In this document: in pieces, positions 46,288 to 55,803 of the stretch
How positions within the stretch are numbered: position 1 is the stretch's first letter
How the letters are laid out: every line of letters begins with the position of its first letter
Origin: JAVBJV01 sp031555315
Lineage (GTDB): Bacteria > Pseudomonadota > Alphaproteobacteria > Acetobacterales > Acetobacteraceae
Assembly: GCA_031555315.1 (NCBI GenBank)
Contig: JAVBUO010000008.1
Span: 62,001-126,000 of the forward strand
DNA: 64,000 nucleotides
Direction: 5' to 3'
The notes under the pieces: model-generated
Database searches by the model: none
Told to the model about the DNA's origin: nothing
The model's input: only the letters and a program-made list of their open reading frames with translations
Position numbers and translations under genes: made by a program

Positions 46288-47460
46288 TTAGCGTTCAACG
46301 CACATCGCGACGCCCATACCGCCGCCGACGCACAGCGTGGCAAGACCCTTCTTCGCGCTGCGGCGCTGCATTTCGTACAGCAGCGTGGTCAGAATGCGCG
46401 CGCCCGACGCGCCGATCGGATGGCCGATGGCGATCGCGCCGCCGTTCACGTTCACCTTCGCCAGATCCCAGCCCATGTCGGCGTTCACCGCGCAGGCCTG
46501 GGCCGCGAAGGCTTCGTTCGCTTCCACCAGATCGAGCTGCTCGGCCTTCCAGCCGGCGCGTTCCAGCGCCTTGCGGCTGGCGGGGATCGGACCGGAACCC
46601 ATGATGGCCGGGTCCACCCCCGCTGTCGCGAAGGAGGCGATCCGGGCCAGCGGCGTCAGCCCGCGCTTCGCGGCTTCCGCCGCCGACATCACCACCAGCG
46701 CCGCCGCGCCGTCGTTGATACCCGACGCATTGCCCGCCGTCACCGTGCCGTCCTTCGTAAAGGCCGGGCGTAGCTTGGCCATACTTTCCACGCTGGCATC
46801 GTGGCGGATGTATTCGTCGTCGGCCACCACCACATCGCCCTTGCGGGTCTTTACGGTGACCGGCGCGATCTCGTCCTTGAACTTGCCGGCCTTCTGCGCA
46901 GCCGACGCCTTCTGCTGCGACGCCAGGGCGAAAGCGTCCTGCGCCTCGCGCGTGATCTTCCATTTCTGGGCGACGTTCTCGGCGGTCTGCCCCATATGAT
47001 AACCAAGGAACACTTCCCACAGTCCATCCTTGATCATCGTATCGACCAGCGCCGCATCGCCCATCTTCACGCCGGCGCGCAGATACGCGACGTGCGGTGA
47101 CAGCGACATGCTCTCCTGCCCGCCGGCAACGACGATGCGGCTTTCGCCGCTGGCGATCTGCTGCGCCGCCAGTGCCACCGAACGCAGCCCCGACCCGCAG
47201 ACCTGGTTGATGCCGAACGCCGTCGCCGAATCCGGAATTCCCGCCGCGCGCGCCGCCTGACGCGCCGGATTCTGCCCCTGCCCCGCGGACAGGACCTGGC
47301 CCAGAATCACTTCATCCACATCGGCGGCGGAAACTTTCGCACGTTCCAAAGCGGCCAGGATGGCAACGCATCCCAGTTGATGCGCCGGAAGCGTGGCAAA
47401 CGCCCCGCTAAACGACCCAACCGGTGTGCGCGCTGCTGAAACGATGACGATGTCGGTCAT
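46288..47460 (-). CDS. Acetyl-CoA C-acetyltransferase (thiolase)
   Basis: A 390-residue biosynthetic-type thiolase condensing two acetyl-CoA to acetoacetyl-CoA. The acyl-carrying Cys88 is in INQVCGSGLRSV, the catalytic His in GHPIGASGARI, and the proton-exchange Cys387 in GGGMGVAMCVE. Length is normal for PhaA/AtoB. No phaB or phaC is next to it, so I give no symbol. A possible small gene lies upstream in the same direction. Confidence 0.95.
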   Translation of the reverse strand: MTDIVIVSAARTPVGSFSGAFATLPAHQLGCVAILAALERAKVSAADVDEVILGQVLSAGQGQNPARQAARAAGIPDSATAFGINQVCGSGLRSVALAAQQIASGESRIVVAGGQESMSLSPHVAYLRAGVKMGDAALVDTMIKDGLWEVFLGYHMGQTAENVAQKWKITREAQDAFALASQQKASAAQKAGKFKDEIAPVTVKTRKGDVVVADDEYIRHDASVESMAKLRPAFTKDGTVTAGNASGINDGAAALVVMSAAEAAKRGLTPLARIASFATAGVDPAIMGSGPIPASRKALERAGWKAEQLDLVEANEAFAAQACAVNADMGWDLAKVNVNGGAIAIGHPIGASGARILTTLLYEMQRRSAKKGLATLCVGGGMGVAMCVER

Positions 47461-48006
47461 TCTGCATTCTCCCGTGACCTTTTGAACCCAAGATCACACG
47501 GTGGCACCCGGGCTGCCCGCAAACAAGAGAAGAATTTCAGCTGCAGGTTCAACCATACGTATTTGTATGTTTTCCGCAATTCTGCAGCCAGCGTTCCATG
47601 GTCCCGCCCCACACACCGGCCGGCGCCGTGCCGGCGCGCGCCGCATTGTCGAGCAGCAGGTTCAGCAGCAACACAGCAAATACCAGTTTGAACCAAGGCC
47701 CGAACATCGTTGGCTTCCACATCGGATGAAAGAAGCTTGATGCGGCCCTGTGTCACGATCAGGGCCCCCGCGTGACAAATTGTGACATTTTCGCACCGTT
47801 TAAGGCAATATCATTTTTATAAAGAAATTATTTAGTTAAAATTGTGAATCATACGCGGATTACTACTCGGCTTTTATGTATTAAAGAGATTATTTCCGTA
47901 TGACGCGTTGGCGATGGCATACTGTACAATCGAGAACGGTTGCTATCTCCGTTTCGGCCTGGGCATGGATTATGGCAGCAGCCCACCCGGCGGGTGTCTG
48001 TCCGGG
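47461..48006. other. Intergenic region between thiolase and acetyltransferase
   Basis: A 546-base stretch with only one weak gene candidate (47549-47707, minus). From about 47770 to 47900 it is AT-rich and likely holds promoters. I see no tRNA or convincing RNA gene. Short frames on the plus strand near 47900 look like noise running into the acetyltransferase. Confidence 0.5.
47549..47707 (-). CDS. Possible small membrane or exported protein
   Basis: A 52-codon frame starting ATG at 47707 encodes MFGPWFKLVFAVLLLNLLLD followed by a short polar tail with WGGTMERWLQNCG. It reads as a signal-anchor or signal peptide with a tiny mature part. GGAAG lies about eight bases before the ATG. It is 88 bases upstream of the thiolase gene in the same direction. 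No family recognised; it may not be expressed. Confidence 0.35.
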   Translation of the reverse strand: MFGPWFKLVFAVLLLNLLLDNAARAGTAPAGVWGGTMERWLQNCGKHTNTYG

Positions 48007-48594
48007 TTACAGCAGGCGCAAATTGTCGGGGATCACGAGCCCCAGACGCCCCGGCACGTCCCAGATCTCGCGGGCTTCGCGGACGGCACGAAAACCCGCC
48101 GCCCTGTATCCGGGCAAGGCGCGCGGATGGTCCGCCGTGCAGGTGTTCACCGTCAGCAGTTGCGGGCGCATCGCCCAGGCAGTGTCGATCGCGTGGCGCA
48201 GAAACGCCGTTCCGAACCCAGCGCCGATCGCCTGCGGCATCAGCCCGAAATAGGCAATGTTCACGATCTCGGGCGTGCGCCGCATATCCAGTTCATAAAA
48301 TCCCAGCGGCTCGCCACCGCCATACAGTACATGCAACGACACATCCGGCCCAGCCAGCAGCGCGGCCAGTTCCGCATCCGGCATCACGCAACGCATCCAC
48401 CAGACATAATCGCGACCGATCGTCTCGTACAAATAGCGATAGAACGCCACGCTGGGCCTTGCCACGCGCACCACCGACAGCCCCGCCGGCAACTGGCGGG
48501 CAGGCGCCCTCGGCGGCGCGTCCATAGCCAGAAATGTCACCGTCACGCCGATCCGCGTAAAAGCCTCGCCCTGCGAGGCGCCAGCCCCGAACAT
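48007..48594 (-). CDS. GNAT family N-acetyltransferase
   Basis: A 195-residue acetyltransferase. The acetyl-CoA loop is GLMPQAIGAGFGTAFL, preceded by the PLGFYELDM strand and followed by the TADHPRALPGYRAAGF segment, as in small-molecule or protein acetylases. The ATG at 48594 overlaps the rpoD stop by one base (TGATG), so it is translationally coupled to the main sigma factor; an ATG at 48525 is an alternative start. The substrate is unknown. Confidence 0.85.
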   Translation of the reverse strand: MFGAGASQGEAFTRIGVTVTFLAMDAPPRAPARQLPAGLSVVRVARPSVAFYRYLYETIGRDYVWWMRCVMPDAELAALLAGPDVSLHVLYGGGEPLGFYELDMRRTPEIVNIAYFGLMPQAIGAGFGTAFLRHAIDTAWAMRPQLLTVNTCTADHPRALPGYRAAGFRAVREAREIWDVPGRLGLVIPDNLRLL

Positions 48595-50531
48595 CAGTTG
48601 TCGAGAAAGCTGCGCAGCTTGCGGCTGCGCGTCGGGTGTTTCAGTTTACGCAGCGCCTTGGCCTCGATCTGGCGGATACGCTCGCGCGTCACGTTGAACT
48701 GCTGGCCGACTTCCTCAAGCGTATGGTCGGTGTTCATGCCGATGCCGAAGCGCATGCGCAGCACACGTTCCTCGCGCGGCGTCAGGCTGGATAGCACGCG
48801 CGTGGTCTGTTCGCGCAGATTGGTCTGGATCGCCGCATCCAGCGGGATGATCGCCGCCTTGTCTTCGATGAAATCGCCCAGATGGCTGTCTTCCTCGTCG
48901 CCGATCGGCGTTTCCAGCGAAATCGGTTCCTTGGCGATCTTCAGCACCTTGCGCACTTTCTCCAGCGGCATCCCCAGCTTTTCGGCCAGTTCCTCCGGGT
49001 TCGGCTCGCGGCCGATCTCGTGCAGCATCTGGCGCGACGTGCGCACCAGCTTGTTGATGGTCTCGATCATGTGCACGGGAATACGGATGGTGCGCGCCTG
49101 ATCGGCGATCGAGCGCGTAATCGCCTGACGGATCCACCACGTCGCATAGGTCGAGAACTTATAGCCGCGGCGATACTCGAACTTGTCCACCGCCTTCATC
49201 AAACCGATGTTGCCTTCCTGAATCAGGTCGAGGAACTGCAGGCCGCGATTGGTGTATTTCTTGGCGATCGAAATCACCAGACGCAAGTTCGCCTCGATCA
49301 TCTCCTTCTTGGCGCGCGTCATGTCACGCTCGCCGCGGCTGACGGTGCCGTAGACATGGCGGAAGTCGCCGATCGGCAGGCCGCATTCATTGGCGATCTG
49401 CGCGATGCGGCCGCGCACTTCGGTGACCTCGTTCTCGTATTTCGCGACGAAGGCTTTCCACGGCTTGCTCTTTTCGCCCATCCGCTCCAGCCAGGCCGGG
49501 TCGAGCTCGGAACCGCGATATTCCTTCAGGAAGTCGTCGCGCTTGACCTTGGTGCTCTCGGCCATGCGCAGCAGCTGGCCTTCCAGTCCGGTCAGGCGCT
49601 GGTTGAGCTGCTTGAGCTGATCGACCAGTTCCTCGATGCGGTTGTTGTGCAGGTGGACGGTTTCCACCATGCTCACCAGCTCTTCGTTCGACTTCTCGTA
49701 GGCGCGTTCGCCGCGTGTCGCCAGCGTTTCGCCCGAGGTCATGGTTTCCAGACGTTTGACCTGCGCCTTCGAGACCTTCTTGTACAGGTTCTCGATTTCC
49801 TCGAACTTCGCAAGGATATCGGGCTTCAGCTTTTCTTCCATCGCCGACAGCGACAGACCCAACCCCTCGCCTTCCTCGCCTTCCTCGAATTCCTCGGGCT
49901 CGGCGGGCGCCGTGCCGGGCTCGATGCCGTCGGCGGCCTGCTGCGTGGTTTCCAGATCGATGATGTCGCGCAGCAGCATCTTGCCGTCTTTCAGCGCGTC
50001 GTGCCACGCGACGATGGCGCGGAACGTCAGCGGGCTGGCGCACAACCCGCCGATCATCATGTCGCGCCCGGCTTCGATGCGCTTGGCAATGGCAATCTCG
50101 CCTTCGCGTGACAGCAGCTCGACGCTGCCCATCTCGCGCAGGTACATACGTACAGGATCGTCGGTGCGGCCGGCCGATTCCTCGTCGACATTGCCGGTTT
50201 TCTCGTCGTCGTCGCTGTCCTCGGCGTCCTCGGACTCCTCATCGGAGGAAGCCTTGGCGTTGCGGGCGGCGATCGCGTCGGCGTCCTCGCCCTCCTCCGC
50301 CTCGACGACGTTGACACCCATTTCCGAGAAGATGGCCAGATAGTCCTCGATCTGCTCGGACGACATCTGATCCTGCGGCAGGACGGCGTTGAGCTCGGTG
50401 AAGGTGATGAACCCGCGTTCCTTCCCCTTTGCGATCAGCTTCTTGACCGAAGCCGACTGGGTATCGAGCAGCGACGTTTCCGCGTCCTGTTCGCCGGCTG
50501 CCTCATTCGCAACTGTGGGCTTTGTCGCCAT
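48594..50531 (-). CDS. rpoD: RNA polymerase sigma factor RpoD (sigma-70)
   Basis: A 645-residue primary sigma factor. Region 1.1 is present (LIAKGKERGFITFTELNAVL), followed by an acidic stretch and the non-conserved region. Region 2 holds YATWWIRQAITRSIADQART for -10 binding, and region 4.2 near the C-terminus holds EEVGQQFNVTRERIRQIEAK for -35 binding. The start at 50531 gives MATKPTVAN; the longer frame adds six residues. It follows dnaG, with a hairpin and T run in the gap. Length and order are typical of alphaproteobacteria. Confidence 0.97.
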   Translation of the reverse strand: MATKPTVANEAAGEQDAETSLLDTQSASVKKLIAKGKERGFITFTELNAVLPQDQMSSEQIEDYLAIFSEMGVNVVEAEEGEDADAIAARNAKASSDEESEDAEDSDDDEKTGNVDEESAGRTDDPVRMYLREMGSVELLSREGEIAIAKRIEAGRDMMIGGLCASPLTFRAIVAWHDALKDGKMLLRDIIDLETTQQAADGIEPGTAPAEPEEFEEGEEGEGLGLSLSAMEEKLKPDILAKFEEIENLYKKVSKAQVKRLETMTSGETLATRGERAYEKSNEELVSMVETVHLHNNRIEELVDQLKQLNQRLTGLEGQLLRMAESTKVKRDDFLKEYRGSELDPAWLERMGEKSKPWKAFVAKYENEVTEVRGRIAQIANECGLPIGDFRHVYGTVSRGERDMTRAKKEMIEANLRLVISIAKKYTNRGLQFLDLIQEGNIGLMKAVDKFEYRRGYKFSTYATWWIRQAITRSIADQARTIRIPVHMIETINKLVRTSRQMLHEIGREPNPEELAEKLGMPLEKVRKVLKIAKEPISLETPIGDEEDSHLGDFIEDKAAIIPLDAAIQTNLREQTTRVLSSLTPREERVLRMRFGIGMNTDHTLEEVGQQFNVTRERIRQIEAKALRKLKHPTRSRKLRSFLDN

Positions 50532-50550
50532 CAGTTCGTCACCCCGCAAG

Positions 50551-50582
50551 AAAAAAGCCTCTTCGTGACAATGACACGAAGA
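50551..50582 (-). terminator. Terminator or attenuator between dnaG and rpoD
   Basis: On the minus strand TCTTCGTG (50582-50575) pairs with CACGAAGA (50567-50560) around a 7-base loop, followed after GGC by six T (50556-50551). It lies 27 bases past the dnaG stop and 19 before the rpoD ATG. It could reduce read-through from dnaG or mark the end of the upstream transcript, with rpoD having its own promoter. Confidence 0.65.
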
Positions 50583-50609
50583 ACATACTCATCACATACG
50601 CGCCCACGA

Positions 50610-52421
50610 CTACACATCGTCGGGCCAGCTATCAATCGCCACCAAATCAGCCTTGGCCCTGCAAAAACCTATCAGACGTGATTGGTTAGCCTCATTCACT
50701 TCCTCAGCCAAAGCCTGCTTGGCGTTGGCGATGTCATTTTCCAGCTCATGCGGTCTTTCCACTAACCCCACATAATGCCACCAAGTTGTTTCTACATCTT
50801 TGGGCATTGCGCCAATTTTGACGTCAGTTGGTAGCGGAAGAGGGCTGTTTTCCAAGGCCAACTGAACAAGACTGCTCAGTCCGGAGGCGGACAGGTGCGC
50901 AAGAAGCGCCTTAGTGTCAAGCCCCGTGTCAGCCTTCTTTTCCCATGCGTCGATACCATTCCACAGAGGCAACCAAACGGCGGGAATTTTAATGCGCGCA
51001 ACTAAATGTTCTTTATGTTGCCGCAGTAATTGAGGGTGATTTATTAGCATCGCAAAAATTATACGCAGACATTCAGCTGTTCCCTCAGAAGAAATCGCCC
51101 CGCGAATTCCAGTTAACCCGATGGATTTGCTTGCAATATGCCCAGCCAAACTGCGCTTGGCCCAATCTGGAACCTTGCGCCTTAGCAAATAAAACTGATC
51201 CAGTAACTCCCGCCGTAGCTCGCTTCCTATATTTCTATCTTTTACTGTTCCCGCTGCAGAAATAAGCCGCTCACGAAAAGCTGCCCGACTTTCTACAGAA
51301 TCTAAACTCACCCCTTCGGTCATCAACCCGAACAGGCTGGCGGACAGCGGTTTTGCGCCTTCCAGCAGCGCCGCAAACGCCGCCTTGCCACCCTTGCGTA
51401 TCAGCGAATCCGGGTCTTCTCCGGCCGGCAGGGTGACGATCCGCAGCGACTGTGCGGGGGTTAAGTGCGGCAGCGCCAGTTCCGCCGTGCGGGCAGCGGC
51501 ACGCGCCCCAGCCGTATCACCGTCGAAACACAGAACAGGCATCGGATCTACTCGCCACACTTCATATAAATGCTCGTCGGTCAGCGCAGTTCCCAGCGGC
51601 GCGACGGCGCCCGTAATTCCGGCCTGGTGCAGGGCGATCACGTCCATATAGCCTTCCACCACCACCAGCGCGCGCGACGCGCGCGCCAGATCCAGCCCAT
51701 AGAGCGTGCGACGCTTGGAAAACACCGCGGTTTCCGGCCCGTTCACGTATTTGGGCTGCCCATCGCCCAGAATGCGCCCGCCGAACGACACCGTGTGTCC
51801 GCGCCGGTCGCGGATCGGGAACATCACGCGGTTGAAGAAATAATCGACGTAACCGTCACGCCCCTCGGCCGGCTTGGTCAGCCCCGCTTCGGCCAGCATC
51901 GCGGGTTCGATCCCCTCGCGTTGCAGATCGGCGGCCAGCGCGCCGCGCCCCTCGCCGCTCCAGCCCAGGCCGAATTTCTGGATCGTCTCGTCGCTCAGCC
52001 CGCGCCGGCGCAGATATTCCAGTCCCGCTTTACCTTCGGGCAGAAACAGCCGGCGCTGAAAGGCATGCACCGCAGCTTCGAGCACATCGTGCAGGGTCTT
52101 GGCGCGCTCGGCTTTTGCGGCGGCCTCGGGCGTCGGTTTGGGTACTTCGAGCCCGGCCTCGGCGGCCAGCGCCTCGACCGCCTCCATGAACCCCATACCC
52201 TGCGATTGCATGACGAAGCTGATCGCATCGCCGTGCGCGCCGCAGCCATAGCAGTGGAAATGGTCGTCGTAGACGTAAAAGGACGGCGTTTTTTCCCCGT
52301 GGAACGGGCAGCAGCCTTTCCACTGCCGCCCCGACCGGGCAAGCTTCACCCGCCGCCCCACCACCGCCGGCAGCGGGGTGCGCAGGCGCAGCTCGTCGAG
52401 GAAGTTCGGGGGAAGCGCCAA
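50610..52421 (-). CDS. dnaG: DNA primase
   Basis: A 603-residue primase making RNA primers at the replication fork. The CHC2 zinc finger is visible: Cys38, His41, Cys57 and Cys60 (CPFH ... CYGC). The catalytic core has GYMDVIALHQAG with the Toprim Glu and CFDGDTAG with the Asp cluster. The C-terminal 220 residues, which bind DnaB helicase, are encoded by visibly less GC-rich DNA (50610-51310) than the rest. It begins 10 bases after yqeY and precedes rpoD. Confidence 0.96.
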   Translation of the reverse strand: MALPPNFLDELRLRTPLPAVVGRRVKLARSGRQWKGCCPFHGEKTPSFYVYDDHFHCYGCGAHGDAISFVMQSQGMGFMEAVEALAAEAGLEVPKPTPEAAAKAERAKTLHDVLEAAVHAFQRRLFLPEGKAGLEYLRRRGLSDETIQKFGLGWSGEGRGALAADLQREGIEPAMLAEAGLTKPAEGRDGYVDYFFNRVMFPIRDRRGHTVSFGGRILGDGQPKYVNGPETAVFSKRRTLYGLDLARASRALVVVEGYMDVIALHQAGITGAVAPLGTALTDEHLYEVWRVDPMPVLCFDGDTAGARAAARTAELALPHLTPAQSLRIVTLPAGEDPDSLIRKGGKAAFAALLEGAKPLSASLFGLMTEGVSLDSVESRAAFRERLISAAGTVKDRNIGSELRRELLDQFYLLRRKVPDWAKRSLAGHIASKSIGLTGIRGAISSEGTAECLRIIFAMLINHPQLLRQHKEHLVARIKIPAVWLPLWNGIDAWEKKADTGLDTKALLAHLSASGLSSLVQLALENSPLPLPTDVKIGAMPKDVETTWWHYVGLVERPHELENDIANAKQALAEEVNEANQSRLIGFCRAKADLVAIDSWPDDV

Positions 52422-52431
52422 CCGCGTCTCC

Positions 52432-52887
52432 TTATCCCAGCGCCGCCTTCACCAGCGGGCCGACCTTGGCCATATCCAGCGCCGCGCCGTGCTTCGCCTT
52501 CAGCGCGCCCATCACCTTGCCCATATCCTTGGCCGAGGCCGCCCCGGTTGCAACGACCGCTTCGGCCACCGCCTTTTCCAGCGCCGCGCCATCCAGCTCC
52601 GGCGGCAGGAAGGTCTCGATCACGGCGATCTCGGCCCGTTCCTTGTCGGCCAGATCGATACGCCCGCCCTGGGTATACATATCGACGCTTTCACGGCGCG
52701 ACTTCACCATGCTGCGCAGCATCGCCAGCAATTCGGCATCCGGCACCGCGTCGACGCCTTTCGGGCGGGCGGCGATGTCGGCTTCTTTCATCTTCGCGAT
52801 GATCATGCGGATGGCCGAGGTTTTGGCCGCGTCCTTGGCCAGCATGGCGGTTTTCAGGGCGGCGGTAAAATCTTCGCGCAGGCTCAT
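52432..52887 (-). CDS. GatB/YqeY domain protein
   Basis: A 151-residue helical protein of the YqeY family, related to the tRNA-binding tail of GatB. Family text is visible: MSLREDFTAALKTAMLAKD, the TSAIRMIIAKMKEAD helix, FLPPELDGAALEKAV, and the KDMGKVMGALKAKHG ending. YqeY-dnaG-rpoD is a common alphaproteobacterial order. The start at 52887 is clear; the longer frame is noise. It is divergent from carA, with 190 bases shared upstream. Confidence 0.92.
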   Translation of the reverse strand: MSLREDFTAALKTAMLAKDAAKTSAIRMIIAKMKEADIAARPKGVDAVPDAELLAMLRSMVKSRRESVDMYTQGGRIDLADKERAEIAVIETFLPPELDGAALEKAVAEAVVATGAASAKDMGKVMGALKAKHGAALDMAKVGPLVKAALG

Positions 52888-53015
52888 CGTGCTTCTCTTC
52901 TGCTTCAGGAGGTATCGTTTGTCTTCTTCTATATGGATATAAACATGGCGGCAAAAAGGACTATCTGCCTGCCGCCGCCCCTGTTTCGCTGCCGATCCCT
53001 CGCCACAAGTCAGGA

Positions 53016-53026
53016 GGGAATTTCCC
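53016..53026. promoter_or_regulatory. Palindrome 1 upstream of carA
   Basis: GGGAA-T-TTCCC, a perfect 11-base palindrome around one centre base. It shares GGGAA/TTCCC half sites with palindrome 2; the centres are 36 bases apart. Possible operator for the HTH domain encoded at the start of carA. Confidence 0.45.
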
Positions 53027-53048
53027 AGACACTCCAAGCCTCTTGCGC

Positions 53049-53065
53049 TGGGAAATTTTTTCCCA
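53049..53065. promoter_or_regulatory. Palindrome 2 upstream of carA
   Basis: TGGGAAA-TTT-TTTCCCA, a perfect 17-base inverted repeat ending 12 bases before the carA ATG. A weak promoter can be drawn with TTGCGC at 53044-53049 and CATACT at 53065-53070, which would put this palindrome between -35 and -10, a usual repressor position, and the transcript start close to the ATG. No Shine-Dalgarno site precedes the ATG. Confidence 0.5.
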
Positions 53066-53077
53066 CATACTCGCGCC

Positions 53078-54454
<1,377 letters not shown>

Positions 54455-54502
54455 TTCCCATTAGCATCAGCAAAAACCTACCCGTTTCTGAAAGCGCATA
54501 CT

Positions 54503-55117
54503 GTGCTCTCATTTGACCTTGATCACCGCTCCTTAGAATGCCTGAAAGCTATCAGAACATTTTTGGATACTGACAGCTCCTCAGGTTATTTTTTAGAGAG
54601 TGATTATTCTAGATTAGCTAGTTATGGGGTCGGCGCAGGAACTGCACGCGTCCTCATTCCTAGACTTGTGGTGGCTGGCTATCTGAAAAAAGCCGAAGTC
54701 TATGACGGACCAGACGAACCCACGCTGATTCTAGAGCTGACATACGAAGGCATTGAAATTTGTGAAGAAGACAATCTAAGCGGTGAAATTCCTGCAAGTG
54801 ATCGCTTTGTAAATCGTGATGATAATGCGGTACCTTTCGATGTTGCACATAATGCTATTAAAGACCTCACCTCTAGTATCTCCAAGACAAACATCCCCGG
54901 GTTACGTGCCGAAGAACGCTTGGCTGTAACCTCGGAATTAACAGGTCTTTCTGGTGCATTCGAAAAAGGGACAATCCGACTTGGAGCCCTTCGCTCTATT
55001 TTAGACAAAGCAACAGGCTTACTTCCCCTCTTGGTGAAAAAATTCGCTGAGACTTCTGTGGAAGAGCTCGTAAAAGCCTGTATCCGCACTATCCAAAAGC
55101 TTTTGGGATTGGGGTGA
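54503..55117 (+). CDS. Low-GC orphan protein of unknown function
   Basis: A 204-residue protein with a GTG start. The DNA is clearly AT-richer than both neighbours, with different codon use. Residues 1-80 look like a winged-helix-type fold (LECLKAIRTFL, VLIPRLVVAGYLKKAEVYDG, LELTYEGIEICEE). The middle carries EIPASDRFVNRDDN, and the C-terminal helices include GLRAEERLAVTSELTGLSGA and LPLLVKKFAETSVEEL. I recall this C-terminal pattern in scattered uncharacterised bacterial proteins with varied N-termini. It sits between carA and the LysE gene and is probably a transferred insertion. Confidence 0.75.
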   Translation: MLSFDLDHRSLECLKAIRTFLDTDSSSGYFLESDYSRLASYGVGAGTARVLIPRLVVAGYLKKAEVYDGPDEPTLILELTYEGIEICEEDNLSGEIPASDRFVNRDDNAVPFDVAHNAIKDLTSSISKTNIPGLRAEERLAVTSELTGLSGAFEKGTIRLGALRSILDKATGLLPLLVKKFAETSVEELVKACIRTIQKLLGLG

Positions 55118-55122
55118 ATCAT

Positions 55123-55755
55123 ATGCCCAGCACCGCCACCCTGCTGACCTTCGCCGCGCTGTCCGTCGGGCTGTTCATCACCCCGGGGCCGAACATGATC
55201 TATCTGATCTCGCGCAGCCTGACGCAGGGGCGGCGCGCGGGCGTCATCTCGCTGGCCGGGTGCCTGATGGGCAACGCCATCTACGCGCTGCTCGGCGCGG
55301 CGGGAATCTCGGCGGTGCTGTTCGCCGTGCCCGTCGCGTATGACGCGCTGCGCTTCGGCGGGGCCGCCTATCTGGCATGGATGGCGTGGCAGAGCCTGCG
55401 TCCGAGTGGTGCATCGCTGTTCGCCCCGCGGCCGCTGCCGCGCGAGGGGGCGCTACGCCTGTTCACCGTCGGTGCGGCCACCGCGCTGCTGAACCCCAAG
55501 GTCGCGCTGTTCTACGTCGCCGTGCTGCCGCCGTTCATCGATCCGGCACGCGGCTCGGTGTTCCTGCAGGGCGCTACGCTCGGGCTGCTGCAGGTGATCA
55601 TCTGCGCGCTGGGCGATGCGCTGCTGGTCCTCGGGGCCGGCGGCGTTGCCGGCTTCCTCGCCACCCGCCCGCTATGGCTGTCCATCCAGCGTTACGTGAT
55701 GGGCGGCGCACTGGGGCTGCTCGCCTTCAAGCTCGCCACCACCGAACGCACTTAA
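55123..55755 (+). CDS. LysE family translocator
   Basis: A 210-residue inner-membrane exporter of the LysE/RhtB type with about six hydrophobic helices. The family start LLTFAALSVGLFITPGPNMIY carries the conserved PGPN motif, and ALLNPKVALFYVAVLPPF the conserved NPK. It likely exports an amino acid or derivative. GGGGTGA before the ATG at 55123 supports the start; a GTG at 55114 overlapping the orphan stop is possible. It lies 48 bases before carB. Confidence 0.9.
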   Translation: MPSTATLLTFAALSVGLFITPGPNMIYLISRSLTQGRRAGVISLAGCLMGNAIYALLGAAGISAVLFAVPVAYDALRFGGAAYLAWMAWQSLRPSGASLFAPRPLPREGALRLFTVGAATALLNPKVALFYVAVLPPFIDPARGSVFLQGATLGLLQVIICALGDALLVLGAGGVAGFLATRPLWLSIQRYVMGGALGLLAFKLATTERT

Positions 55756-55803
55756 GTTTTTTCGCCGATCAAACGGGGATCCCCCCGCCTGGAGTTACGC
55801 AAC

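Noticed and set aside
47457..47756. 99-codon minus-strand frame in the gap before the thiolase
   Set aside because: Arg/Cys-rich, no hydrophobic or domain pattern; the overlapping 52-codon frame with a signal-like start is the better candidate.
47900..48253. Plus-strand frame starting near 47900
   Set aside because: Most of it is antisense to the acetyltransferase; composition and translation look random and no ribosome site is evident.
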